Shown piece after piece: positions 1 through 7,784 of a stretch of 17,552 nt of DNA (positions are counted from its first letter, which is position 1; each line of letters starts with the position of its first letter). Made by a program: the position numbers and the translations under genes. The notes under the pieces were generated by a model. It saw only the letters and a program-made list of their open reading frames with translations, did no database searches and was not told the DNA's origin. The stretch is from assembly GCA_023426265.1 (NCBI GenBank), contig JAFABA010000005.1:1-17552 (forward strand), in the 5' to 3' direction. Source of the stretch: Bacillota bacterium. GTDB taxonomy: Bacteria; Bacillota; Clostridia; Christensenellales; CAG-138.

Positions 1-253
1 CCGCATCGTCCAGAGACTGCAGCTGCTCATATTGCGCAAGCAGCGCATCCGTGCGCTCCAACAGCCGCTGCCCGAATGTTGTGAGGCGGATGCCCTTTCC
101 CAGCCGCTCAAACACGGGCTTCCCATAAAAGGTCTCGATCTGCTGAATTTGGGTCGTCAGCGTGGATTGGGCGTAGCCGAGCTCCTGTGCCGCCTTGGTG
201 AAGCTCCCCAATTCCGCCACCTTTTTGAACGCTTTGAGGTTTCTTAATTCCAT
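1..253 (-). CDS. LysR-family transcriptional regulator, N-terminal part (cut by window edge)
   Basis: This is the first 84 codons of a LysR-type regulator; the rest lies beyond position 1. The protein begins MELRNLKAFKKVAELGSFTK. A typical LysR winged helix-turn-helix spans about residues 3-62, with the conserved pattern SFTKAAQELGYAQSTLTTQIQQIE at about 17-40 followed by the wing (KPVFERLGKGIRLTTFGQRLL). The ATG at 253 is chosen because the family normally starts a few residues before this helix. The effector domain is not visible, so the co-inducer cannot be inferred. The gene is divergent from the APC transporter, the usual arrangement for a LysR protein controlling its neighbour, and a T-N11-A palindrome lies between them. 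The family call is secure; control of the transporter is inference. Confidence 0.93.
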   Translation of the reverse strand, partial: MELRNLKAFKKVAELGSFTKAAQELGYAQSTLTTQIQQIETFYGKPVFERLGKGIRLTTFGQRLLERTDALLAQYEQLQSLDDA

Positions 254-282
254 TTGAAAGCCCGCCTCGCCCGTTTTTCTGC

Positions 283-311
283 ATCTTACCATCAAATATT
301 TCGATAATCAA
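283..311 (-). promoter_or_regulatory. Predicted sigma-A promoter of the LysR gene
   Basis: On the minus strand a -35 TTGATT (306-311) and a -10 TAAGAT (283-288) are separated by exactly 17 bases. The start site would fall near 276, about 23 bases before the ATG at 253. The -35 abuts the palindrome at 313-327, so a protein bound there could influence this promoter, consistent with LysR autoregulation. Confidence 0.6.
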
Positions 312-312
312 T

Positions 313-327
313 ATTGAAACTTTCAAT
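313..327. promoter_or_regulatory. Predicted LysR operator (perfect T-N11-A palindrome)
   Basis: ATTGAAACTTTCAAT is a perfect inverted repeat (7 + 1 + 7) that fits the T-N11-A rule of LysR-type binding sites (T at 314, A at 326). It sits directly upstream of the -35 elements of both divergent promoters, where an activating LysR protein would bind. The match is seen in the sequence; binding is inferred. Confidence 0.55.
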
Positions 328-356
328 TTTACAAATAGATTGACATCCCATATCCT
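328..356 (+). promoter_or_regulatory. Predicted promoter of the APC transporter gene
   Basis: TTTACA (328-333) and TATCCT (351-356) are 17 bases apart. The -10 is weak (4 of 6 consensus bases), as expected of a promoter needing activation. The start site would lie near 363, leaving a very short leader before the GGAAGGGG ribosome-binding site (365-372). Confidence 0.4.
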
Positions 357-380
357 AGTAATCTGGAAGGGGATGTTGTT

Positions 381-1613
381 CTGAATAAGAGACTCAACAC
401 ATGGACGGTGAGCGGCCTGATGATAGGACCCATATTGGGCTCCGGCATCGTATTTTTGCCGCCGCTTGCCTATGAGGCGCTGGGCAACCACGCCATTTGG
501 GCCTGGGGCATCATGATGGCGCTGGGCGGCCTGTTTGCCTATGTATTTGCGAAAATGACGGTCATGACCAAAAGCAACGAGGGTATGAGCCTGATGGTAG
601 GGCAGATGCTGGGCGGACGGTTCCGGGAGCTTTCCTCCAACTATCTGACGGCCGCGGTATGCTTTGGGCCGGCGGCAGTTGCAAAGACCGCCGCGGGATT
701 TTTAAAGGCGCTTACGCCCGCGGGCGTAAGCGAGGTCCTGCTTGCGGCACTGGTACTTGTTGTTTGCTATGGGCTGATTGCTTCCGGGGTCACCACGATG
801 GGGCGGCTGATCCTGCTTTTATCTACGGCAACGACCCTGCTTTTAATCGGCGGCAGCATCGCGACGCTGCTCACTTCGCCCGCGCTTGCGCTGCCTTCGG
901 GGCTTCCGGAAGCCGGGAAGCTCGGCAGCACCCTGCTTTTCATTTTCTGGGCAATTATCGGCTGGGAAGTACTCGGCAATTATATTGAGGATGTGAACAA
1001 TCCGGAGCGCACCATACTGCGCGCCATGAAAATCAGCTTGACGGCGATCATTGCCGTATATATGGCCACGACGTTCGCGCTGCAGACCTATTATCAGACC
1101 CATGTCGGGGAGGTCCGCATCCAACCGCTGCTGTTTCCGGTGATGGGGAGCTTTGCCGATCCCGTTTTCTCCATACTGGCGGCAGGCCTGTGCATCTGTA
1201 CCGTCGTTTCGGTGCTGGGTGCGGTTGCCCGGCAAATCCGGGCAAGAAGCCAAGCGGGGCTTCTGCCCGCCGTAATGGGGAAAAAGTTTGCGCCGCTATT
1301 TGCGCTTATCATCATTCATATCGCCGTGATGGGGGCGTCTTTGCTGGGCATATTGGATGTGGAAACCATGGTGGGCATTGCGAATACGTTCTTTATCGGC
1401 AACGCGCTGTTAGGCCTTGCGGCGGGATTCCTCTACTTTCAAAACAAGGCACTGAAAGCGAGCGTTGCGGTGCTGATCCTGATGTTGGCGCTGCTGCTCT
1501 TGTTCAGCAGGCCCTTTGCGTTGATCGCATTTGCGGGCGTCACGGTCCTAACGCTGTGGAAGAACCGCAGCGTGTCCGCGCAGGTGGAGGATGCTACGAA
1601 AGACGCGCAATAG
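381..1613 (+). CDS. APC-superfamily amino-acid transporter (YjeH-like)
   Basis: Multi-pass membrane transporter of the amino acid-polyamine-organocation superfamily, about 410 residues and mostly hydrophobic. The N-terminal motif GPILGSGIVFLPP corresponds to the TM1 glycine motif that binds substrate. The segment FIFWAIIGWEVLGNYIEDVNNPERTILRA matches the conserved TM6/loop of YjeH-type exporters of methionine and branched-chain amino acids. The first ATG/GTG-type start, the GTG at 408, has no ribosome-binding site and leaves only 10 residues before the TM1 motif. The CTG at 381 lies 8 bases after GGAAGGGG and gives about 19 residues, close to E. coli YjeH, so I chose it as a rare CTG start; 408 is the alternative. 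It is divergent from a LysR regulator. Direction of transport and substrate are not established. Confidence 0.85.
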   Translation: MNKRLNTWTVSGLMIGPILGSGIVFLPPLAYEALGNHAIWAWGIMMALGGLFAYVFAKMTVMTKSNEGMSLMVGQMLGGRFRELSSNYLTAAVCFGPAAVAKTAAGFLKALTPAGVSEVLLAALVLVVCYGLIASGVTTMGRLILLLSTATTLLLIGGSIATLLTSPALALPSGLPEAGKLGSTLLFIFWAIIGWEVLGNYIEDVNNPERTILRAMKISLTAIIAVYMATTFALQTYYQTHVGEVRIQPLLFPVMGSFADPVFSILAAGLCICTVVSVLGAVARQIRARSQAGLLPAVMGKKFAPLFALIIIHIAVMGASLLGILDVETMVGIANTFFIGNALLGLAAGFLYFQNKALKASVAVLILMLALLLLFSRPFALIAFAGVTVLTLWKNRSVSAQVEDATKDAQ

Positions 1614-1638
1614 ATAATAACGCTCAAATAAAGCTATG

Positions 1639-1676
1639 AAAAGCCGCCCTGCGTACATTTGCGCAGGGCGGCTTTT
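1639..1676. terminator. Strong bidirectional rho-independent terminator
   Basis: A perfect 15-bp stem (1639-1653 with 1662-1676) closes an 8-base loop. The stem core is GCCGCCCTGCG, flanked by AAAA on the left and TTTT on the right, so it gives a U-tract in both directions. It lies between the converging transporter gene (ending 1613) and the binding-protein gene (ending 1701) and should stop both transcripts. Confidence 0.92.
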
Positions 1677-1700
1677 GTTCAGGCTGCTTTGAACGTAAGT

Positions 1701-2720
1701 TTACATGAACTGGTCTACGTTGTCCTTGGTGACGAGCAGGAAGGGGATGATCATGTCGTCGCGCTCAAGGGTCTTGGTCTTTGCGCATTCGAGCGCTACA
1801 TCCAGGGAGCCGGACCCCTGGCCTGCGGCATCCTGGAACACGGTCGCATCCAGCCTGCCAGACTTCACGGCCTCGAGCGCATCGGTGATGGCATCGATGC
1901 CGATTACGATAACCTGATCCTTACGGCCAGCGGCTTCCACGGCTTCGAGGGCGCCCATCGCCATGTCGTCATTCTGGCAGATGATTGCATCAAGATCCTG
2001 ATAGGTGGTGAGCCAGTTTTCAGCAAGCGCCAACGCTTCTTCACGCTTCCAGTTTGCGGTCTGCTCCTGGAGGACTTCGATCTTGCTGCCTTCAAACAGG
2101 TACTTCGTGATGCCTTCCTTGCGGTAGATCTGCGGGGAGACGCCGATGGGCCCCATCATATAGCAGACCTTGGCGTCTTCAGGAAGCACGGTCTTAAGGA
2201 AATCCGCCTGGATCTTGCCGGCGTCAACGTCGTCGGAACCGACATAGCAGGTGGCCTTGTCCGCGTTGTTGGTGAGCGTGTTGCACTCAATCACGGGGAT
2301 ACCGGCTTCAATCGCCATATCCACGATGGGCGCGCTGCCCTCGACGTCAACGGCGTTGAGTATGATGGCGTCAACCTTCTGCGTAATCATGGCTTCGGCC
2401 TGCTCAAGCTGGTTGTTGATGTCGCCTTCGGCATCCTGCATCAGCAGGGTCACTTCGGAGCCGAGTTCCGCGGCGCGGGCGGTGATGGCGTCGGAAATGT
2501 TCTGAACGAAAGTGTCTGCGTTCTGCTTCATCAGAGCGGCGATCACATAGGTGTCCTTGGCCGGCGCTTCAGTAGCGGGCGCTTCGGTGGCTTCGGCAGG
2601 CGTTTCGGCGGCGGGAGCCTGCGTAGGCGTGGGTTCGGATGCTGCCGGTGCGCAGCCTGCGAACAGGGAAACGACCATGAGCGTACAGAGCAACAGGCTC
2701 AACCAAGTTTTCTTCATCAT
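1701..2720 (-). CDS. Sugar ABC transporter substrate-binding lipoprotein (RbsB-like)
   Basis: Extracytoplasmic sugar-binding protein of the ribose/galactose type (Peripla_BP_4 fold), 339 residues. A signal peptide ends in the lipobox LFAGC with the lipidated cysteine at about residue 23. A flexible Ala/Pro/Thr/Glu linker (to about 55) follows, then the binding fold starting TYVIAALMKQNADTFVQ. Conserved family stretches include a DAIILNAVDVEG-like hinge segment and DAIICQNDDMAMGALEAV. The start at 2720 lies 5 bases after GGAGG; the adjacent ATG at 2717 (8 bases) is equally possible. It is the last gene of the operon, 45 bases behind the permease and just before a strong terminator. The ligand cannot be read from the sequence; the neighbouring genes suggest a pentose or related sugar. 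Confidence 0.95.
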   Translation of the reverse strand: MMKKTWLSLLLCTLMVVSLFAGCAPAASEPTPTQAPAAETPAEATEAPATEAPAKDTYVIAALMKQNADTFVQNISDAITARAAELGSEVTLLMQDAEGDINNQLEQAEAMITQKVDAIILNAVDVEGSAPIVDMAIEAGIPVIECNTLTNNADKATCYVGSDDVDAGKIQADFLKTVLPEDAKVCYMMGPIGVSPQIYRKEGITKYLFEGSKIEVLQEQTANWKREEALALAENWLTTYQDLDAIICQNDDMAMGALEAVEAAGRKDQVIVIGIDAITDALEAVKSGRLDATVFQDAAGQGSGSLDVALECAKTKTLERDDMIIPFLLVTKDNVDQFM

Positions 2721-2765
2721 TCATTCCTCCCTTAATTTACGTGTTTATTACAACTGATATCCTGG

Positions 2766-3719
2766 CTACTTCTTCTTTGCGCGCATGTCCAACAGCACCG
2801 CTACCAGTATGATGACACCTTTTACGATCTGCTGGTAGAAGGAGGACACGTTGAGCAATGTCAGAGAGTTGCTCAGAATACCAATGATAATAAATCCCAT
2901 GATGGTTCCGTTGAGTGTTCCGATGCCGCCCGTCATGCTGGTGCCGCCGATAGCGACGGCCGCAATCGCGTCGAGCTCATAGCCTTCGCCCGCGGTGGGC
3001 TGGCCGGAGCTGATACGCGCGGAAAGGATGACGGCGACAATGCCCGACAACAGGCCGGAAATGATATAGGCCGCGGCTTCCACCCGCTTGGTTCGTACGC
3101 CGGAAAGCTTGGTGGCGTTGCGGTTGCCGCCGAATGCGTAGATGTGGCGGCCGAACGTGGTAAACGTGAGGGTGATAAACGCTATCAGGCAGACGAAGAA
3201 CAGGATCCAGATCGGAATGGGGATGCCAAGGAAGCTGCCTTTGCCGATTGCGAGGTAATCCGGGTTGGAGATGGCAAAGGGTTTGCCGTCCGAATACACC
3301 AGCGCAAACCCGCGCCCGATCGTTTGCCCGGCAAGCGTTGCGATAAACGGAGGCAGGCCGCAGTACGAAATCATAACGCCGTTGAAAAGGCCGAACGCGA
3401 CTGCCGCAAGCACGCTCACGGTCACTGCCGCAAAGGCGCTTTGCCCTTTAAAAAGCAGGCTTCCCGCAATCACGCCGCTTACTGCGATCAAAGATCCAAC
3501 GGAAAGGTCTATGCCTCCTGTCAGTATGACAAACGTCATGCCCACGGCAAGTATGCCGTTGAGGGAAACCTGCCTTAGAATATTGATGATATTGCCGGAT
3601 GTCAGGAAAACCGGCGAGACAAAGGCCATGATGATGATCATCAGAACAATGACGATCAATAGCCCGAATTTCCGGAACAGATCGTTTGCCGATCTGTTTT
3701 GGATGCCTTTTTTCGCCAT
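2766..3719 (-). CDS. Sugar ABC transporter permease (RbsC-like)
   Basis: Membrane subunit of a ribose-type ABC importer (BPD_transp_2 family), 317 residues, the usual length. Family hallmarks are GGIDLSVGSLIAVSG at about residues 68-82, the cytoplasmic coupling region FTTFGRHIYAFGGNRNATKLSGV, and the C-terminal GGTSMTGGIGTLNGT followed by hydrophobic helices. The ATG at 3719 follows the ATPase stop codon by one base, and its GGAGG lies inside the end of the ATPase gene, so the two are translationally linked. It works with the ATPase upstream and the binding protein downstream. Confidence 0.95.
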   Translation of the reverse strand: MAKKGIQNRSANDLFRKFGLLIVIVLMIIIMAFVSPVFLTSGNIINILRQVSLNGILAVGMTFVILTGGIDLSVGSLIAVSGVIAGSLLFKGQSAFAAVTVSVLAAVAFGLFNGVMISYCGLPPFIATLAGQTIGRGFALVYSDGKPFAISNPDYLAIGKGSFLGIPIPIWILFFVCLIAFITLTFTTFGRHIYAFGGNRNATKLSGVRTKRVEAAAYIISGLLSGIVAVILSARISSGQPTAGEGYELDAIAAVAIGGTSMTGGIGTLNGTIMGFIIIGILSNSLTLLNVSSFYQQIVKGVIILVAVLLDMRAKKK

Positions 3720-3720
3720 A

Positions 3721-5241
3721 TTAGAGTCCTCCTAACGCCAATTTCAAAATTTCTTCCTGCGATATGCTGGCCCGCTCCGTGAATTCGCCTTTGATGACGC
3801 CGTTTGCCATTACGATGATTCGGTCGCTCATTCCGATCAGCTCCGGCATTTCCGAGGAAATCATAATAATGGCGATTCCCTCTTTTGCAAGCTCCACCAT
3901 CATCTTATAGATGCCGGCCTTTGCGCCTACGTCAATGCCGCGGGTGGGCTCATCGAATATGAGCACCTTGGGTTTTGCGAGCAGGCATTTCGCAAGTACC
4001 ACCTTCTGCTGATTGCCGCCGGAGAGGTTTTCCGCAATGTCACTCAGGCTGTTCATTTTCACGGTGACCTGGGCCGCGATCTCACCGCAGGCTTTGCGTT
4101 CCTTGGCGCGGTTGATAAACCCGAACCGGGAATACTGCTCTGCGTTCTGCAGCGAGATGTTCTCCCTGATGTTGCGGCAAAGAACCAATCCCAGGGATTT
4201 ACGGTCCTCCGAAGCAAAAGCGATGTGATGCCGCTTTGCGTCGCGCGGATGCTTGATTGTAATTTTCTGCCCTTCCAGGTACAGCTCGCCGGAATCAAGC
4301 TGATCATAACCCACCAGCGCGCGCATGACTTCGCTGCGCCCCGCGCCGACCAACCCGGCAAACCCGAGGATTTCGCCCGCCCGCACGGAGAAGGAAACGT
4401 CCTCGAACACGCCCTCCCTGGTGAACCCTTTGGCCTCCAGAACCACTTCTCCTTTTTTTGCGGTGTTGGCCGGATACCCGCCGCTCAATTCCCGCCCTAC
4501 CATCAGGCTGATGATCTTATTGCGCTCCACTTCCTCGCGGGGGATGCAGCCCACCATTTTACCATCACGGAGTACGGAGATATGGTCCGCCAAAGCGATC
4601 ACTTCGTCCATGCGGTGGGAAATGTAAATGATACCGACACCCTGTTCCTTTAACAGGCCGATAATCCGGAAGAGTTCCTCTGCTTCATTGTTGGAAAGGG
4701 AGGATGTCGGCTCATCCATGATGATGACCTTTGCGTTGTAGGATACCGCCTTAATGATCTCCATCATCTGAATCTGGGCAATGTTGAGTTCCTTCATCTT
4801 CATGGAGGGGGTGATCTTGGTATCCATATGGTACTTTTTGAGCAGTTCGAGCGTATTGTTGCGCAGCACCTTCCTGTCTACAAACAGAGTGCCTTTGACG
4901 CGCGTCTCACGCCCGACGAATATGTTTTCCGCAACGCTCATCTCCATGATGGGGTTGAGCTCCTGGTGGATCATGGAGATACCCATATTGAGGGCATCTC
5001 TTGCGTCTTTGATGGCAACGGGCCTGCCTTCAAGCAAAATTTCGCCTGCGTCGCTTTGGTAAATGCCCATAATGATTTTCATCAGGGTGGATTTGCCCGC
5101 GCCGTTTTCCCCCATGAGCGCGTGCAGTTCCCCAGCCTGCAGATTAAAATCCACATCTTCCAATACGGGGACGCCGAAAAAAGCTTTATGGATGCCTCTT
5201 GTTTGCAGCAGGTAGGCCTGTTCTTCTATGCAATCTCCCAC
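3721..5241 (-). CDS. Sugar ABC transporter ATPase, two-domain (RbsA/MglA-like)
   Basis: Fused tandem ATP-binding subunit of a CUT2 sugar importer, 506 residues. Domain 1 has Walker A GENGAGKST (about 44-52), a degenerate signature region (LNIAQIQMMEI) and Walker B VIIMDEPTSSLS. Domain 2 has the degenerate P-loop GLVGAGRSE, the good signature LSGGNQQKV and Walker B VLIFDEPTRGIDVG; this asymmetry is normal for the family. The open frame extends to a TTG at 5289, but that would overlap the upstream isomerase stop and has no ribosome-binding site. The GTG at 5241, 7 bases after AGGAGG, is the convincing start and leaves a 40-base gap to the isomerase gene. Sugar specificity is not encoded here. 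Confidence 0.95.
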   Translation of the reverse strand: MGDCIEEQAYLLQTRGIHKAFFGVPVLEDVDFNLQAGELHALMGENGAGKSTLMKIIMGIYQSDAGEILLEGRPVAIKDARDALNMGISMIHQELNPIMEMSVAENIFVGRETRVKGTLFVDRKVLRNNTLELLKKYHMDTKITPSMKMKELNIAQIQMMEIIKAVSYNAKVIIMDEPTSSLSNNEAEELFRIIGLLKEQGVGIIYISHRMDEVIALADHISVLRDGKMVGCIPREEVERNKIISLMVGRELSGGYPANTAKKGEVVLEAKGFTREGVFEDVSFSVRAGEILGFAGLVGAGRSEVMRALVGYDQLDSGELYLEGQKITIKHPRDAKRHHIAFASEDRKSLGLVLCRNIRENISLQNAEQYSRFGFINRAKERKACGEIAAQVTVKMNSLSDIAENLSGGNQQKVVLAKCLLAKPKVLIFDEPTRGIDVGAKAGIYKMMVELAKEGIAIIMISSEMPELIGMSDRIIVMANGVIKGEFTERASISQEEILKLALGGL

Positions 5242-5281
5242 GCAATCGCCTCCTTTTGCCGTTTGCTGCACAGCCGGAAGT

Positions 5282-6496
5282 TTAATCAATAACCAGATCA
5301 GGATTTTCAGAGAAGTGCTTCAAAATCACAAGCTCGTCTTCGGTGGACGTGTTGACGATTGTGATGCCTTCGCGCGCCGCCTGATCGGTGACAAAGAACT
5401 CATCGTTGGTGAGCTCTCCGTAGCGGATGAGCGCGGGGGATTCAATGTCCCATACGCCAAACTTGCCGTGGCCCTGGAGGCAAATAAGGCCGTAAGCCGC
5501 GCCGTCCTTGATGTTGACGGTACGCCCGGGCAGCACTGTGAGCCGCTTCGCAGAAACTTCCTTGCACTTGTAGCAGACCCACTCCTCCACGTAGCCGTCC
5601 GCACGCATGTCATCCATGTTGCGCACGGGCCGGGGCGCCATGTAGTGGTTCTTGTGGAAGTCCGGATCGACGTTCATTTCCCAATCGATAACGCTCAAGA
5701 GATATTCATAATCGCCCAGCTTATCGGCGGGGGTGTTCTTCCAGAGCAGGTCTTCCTCTACGATCTGGCCGTTTAACAAAACGGACTGGTACATGGCGTA
5801 CACGTCGGAGGCGAACTGCGGTTCATACGTGCACAGGCTGCCCGGCGCGTGCAGGACTCCCGGGGGGACGTCCCAGCCGGTATCCAGCTCCAGCTTGTAG
5901 GCGCGGGCAAGCCCAAGTATATTATTGTCGCCCTTGGGGAATTTCTTGAGCGATTCGAGAACCTGCTCCTTTGTGGTCTCGGGATTGAGGCCAAAGAAGG
6001 TGAAGGGGAATTCGCCGCCGTGGTTGTTCATCTGGGACGGAAAAAAGTACATTTCCGGCTTGCCGTCCGCGCCGACCTGCTTTGCATGCGCATCCCGGTG
6101 GTGGATGTGATGGGGCAGGGGACCCGCATTATCAAAGAATTTGGAGAACATGGCCCACTTGCCGTACTTTTTCCAGAGAGAATCGCCGATGATGTCCGCC
6201 CCCAGGACTTCCACCGCATCACGCAGTAAAACCTTTTTCTTGCCATCCTGATCAATAACGATATAGCTGAGACCTTCATCGTGGGGGGTCAAGGGGCCAT
6301 TTTCCGCCCAGGTAGTGGAAGCGAACCAGCGCTCGTCGATGCCGCCGCGCGCTCCGCCCAACACGTAATAATCATCCGGATGCAGTTTGATGCGCTTGCC
6401 GGGCCTGCAAAAAGAGCGGGGTACCCATGTGGGAGCGAGCCGAAATACGCCTTTTCCCTGCTCCAAAGCCATTTGGGATAATGTCTTGGTTTCCAT
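5282..6496 (-). CDS. PMI-type cupin sugar isomerase, substrate unknown
   Basis: Cytosolic cupin protein of 404 residues resembling class I mannose-6-phosphate isomerases in its metal site. HHIHH at 129-133 and Glu148 (KPEMYFF) lie in one strand pair, and His216 in VPPGVLHAPGSL is the equivalent of the VPAGxxHA motif of PMI. This is the expected zinc His/Glu/His set. A second cupin-like half (about 300-400) contains SAKRLTVLPGRTVNIKDGAAYG. The start is the ATG at 6496, preceded by AAAGGAGA; a longer frame to 6574 has no ribosome-binding site. It is the first gene of the ABC-transporter operon and shares operators with the kinase operon, so it probably converts an imported aldose to the ketose that the kinase phosphorylates. 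I recognise it as a conserved but poorly characterised family; the metal-site assignment is solid, the substrate is inference. Confidence 0.85.
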   Translation of the reverse strand: METKTLSQMALEQGKGVFRLAPTWVPRSFCRPGKRIKLHPDDYYVLGGARGGIDERWFASTTWAENGPLTPHDEGLSYIVIDQDGKKKVLLRDAVEVLGADIIGDSLWKKYGKWAMFSKFFDNAGPLPHHIHHRDAHAKQVGADGKPEMYFFPSQMNNHGGEFPFTFFGLNPETTKEQVLESLKKFPKGDNNILGLARAYKLELDTGWDVPPGVLHAPGSLCTYEPQFASDVYAMYQSVLLNGQIVEEDLLWKNTPADKLGDYEYLLSVIDWEMNVDPDFHKNHYMAPRPVRNMDDMRADGYVEEWVCYKCKEVSAKRLTVLPGRTVNIKDGAAYGLICLQGHGKFGVWDIESPALIRYGELTNDEFFVTDQAAREGITIVNTSTEDELVILKHFSENPDLVID

Positions 6497-6620
6497 AGTG
6501 ATCTCCTTTTTACAATGATCTGGTAATAGCCTGAATAAACAAGCAAAAGGTACGGATATTCTTCTTCGAATCATGAAGATTGGTATCGGCTAAAAGCGAG
6601 TGGTCTGTTTTGACGGTCTC

Positions 6621-6649
6621 ATCGTATCAGAATAACGTTTTTCTGTCAA
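6621..6649 (-). promoter_or_regulatory. Sigma-A promoter of the isomerase-ABC operon
   Basis: On the minus strand a consensus -35 TTGACA (6644-6649) and a -10 TACGAT (6621-6626) are separated by 17 bases. The start site would be near 6614, giving a leader of about 118 bases before the ATG at 6496. The spacer and part of the -35 are covered by the LacI-type palindrome at 6628-6645, so a bound repressor would exclude RNA polymerase. The promoter begins only about 40 bases after the regulator's stop codon. Confidence 0.75.
6628..6645. promoter_or_regulatory. Predicted LacI-family operator O1
   Basis: CAGAATAACGTTTTTCTG is an 18-bp near-perfect palindrome centred on CG, the typical architecture of LacI-family operators. 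Its reverse complement shares the 15-mer CAGAAAAACGTTATT exactly with the site at 7951-7968. It lies between the -35 and -10 of the isomerase-ABC promoter. Confidence 0.7.
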
Positions 6650-6689
6650 CGTATTTTTGTATCGAATTTTTGAATACCTGATATACAAA

Positions 6690-7772
6690 TTACCAATCGA
6701 CCAGGATCCAGTCCTCGGGAGCCTGGATGGAGGTGGATTTTCTTACGACAAGACGGGATTCCAATTCGATCGCGGCGGGTTTGCGGGATTCTTTATTTTC
6801 TTCGATCTGTTCAATTAAAAGTTCCGCGGCTTTGGAACCCATATAATTTTTGCGTATATGGATGGTGGAAAGCGGGGGTTCCAATACGCTTGCAATAAAG
6901 ACGTCGTCATAGCCGACCATTTTGATATCCTGCGGCACGCGCTTTCCGGCTTCGCTAAGCGCTTTGAGCGCGCCTACGGACATCTGGTCGTTTGCGACAA
7001 ACACGCCGTCGATATCGGGCGTTTTTTGAAGCAGTTCCTTCATGGCGGAATAACCGCTTTTATGCGTGTAATTCCCTTCGGCTATCATAGCTTCATGAAA
7101 CGCATGGCTGTGCTTGGACAGGATGTTTTTATAGCCGCGCAGCCTGTCCTGCGCTACGGAGGTAAAAATCGGGCCGGTAATATGGCCGATGCGCTTGCAG
7201 CCCATATCGATCAAATGGCTGGTTGCTTTTTCGGCGCCGATTACGGAGTTGGAGAAAACCGAATCGATGCCGTATCCGGAAAGATCGGTTTCCACGCAGA
7301 CAAGGCCGATCTTTTTGTTTTTATAGTTGGAAGCCATCCGCTTGATATCTTCGGCGATACCTTTTTCCAGGCTTTCGGGTACGGTGGAGGCGAATACGAT
7401 GCCATCCACCCGGTTCAATATCAGCCGATGGATTCCTTCGCGCAGCTTTTTGATGCTGCCCAGGCGGTCGTTTAATCCGTCTGAATCCAGGATGATGACC
7501 TGGTACCCCTTTTTATAAAAGATTTCGTACATGCCTTTGAGTACGTACGGGTAAAACAAGCCGCAAAGGTCGGCGGTGATGATACCCACCGTCTTTGTGT
7601 TTTTAAACTTCATGTTTTGGGCAATGGGATTGGCTTGATACCCAAGCTCCTGCACGGCTACATTTACACGGATCTTCAATTCATCGCTTACATACTTGCT
7701 TTTGTTCAGTACGTTGGATACCGTGGAGATGGATACGCCCGCCCGCTTTGCGACATCCTTTATACTTGCCAT
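6690..7772 (-). CDS. LacI-family transcriptional repressor of the sugar locus
   Basis: DNA-binding regulator of 360 residues. The N-terminal LacI helix-turn-helix is ASIKDVAKRAGVSISTVSNVLN (2-22), with the three usual base-reading positions being Ile15, Ser16 and Asn20. The hinge ELGYQANPIAQNM has Met where most members carry the minor-groove Leu. A periplasmic-binding-protein-like ligand domain follows, beginning KTVGIITADL. The start is the ATG at 7772, 8 bases after AGGAG; the TTG at 7778 is a poorer alternative. It sits between the two divergent sugar operons, both of which carry matching palindromes at their promoters, so it most likely represses both until the sugar or its phosphate is present. 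No convincing terminator follows it, so read-through into the isomerase operon is possible. Confidence 0.95.
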   Translation of the reverse strand: MASIKDVAKRAGVSISTVSNVLNKSKYVSDELKIRVNVAVQELGYQANPIAQNMKFKNTKTVGIITADLCGLFYPYVLKGMYEIFYKKGYQVIILDSDGLNDRLGSIKKLREGIHRLILNRVDGIVFASTVPESLEKGIAEDIKRMASNYKNKKIGLVCVETDLSGYGIDSVFSNSVIGAEKATSHLIDMGCKRIGHITGPIFTSVAQDRLRGYKNILSKHSHAFHEAMIAEGNYTHKSGYSAMKELLQKTPDIDGVFVANDQMSVGALKALSEAGKRVPQDIKMVGYDDVFIASVLEPPLSTIHIRKNYMGSKAAELLIEQIEENKESRKPAAIELESRLVVRKSTSIQAPEDWILVDW

Positions 7773-7784
7773 GCACAATTCTCC

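Noticed and set aside
1659..2735. Long open frame (358 codons) on the plus strand opposite the sugar-binding protein gene
   Set aside because: It is antisense to a clear lipoprotein-binding-protein gene, has no ribosome-binding site, runs through the terminator at 1639-1676 and has biased shadow-like composition.
1701..5241. Naming the importer as a ribose (rbs) system
   Set aside because: The ABC subunits are of the ribose class by family only. The kinase is FGGY/LyxK-like, not RbsK-like, and a UlaE-like epimerase is present, so a ribose assignment is not supported.
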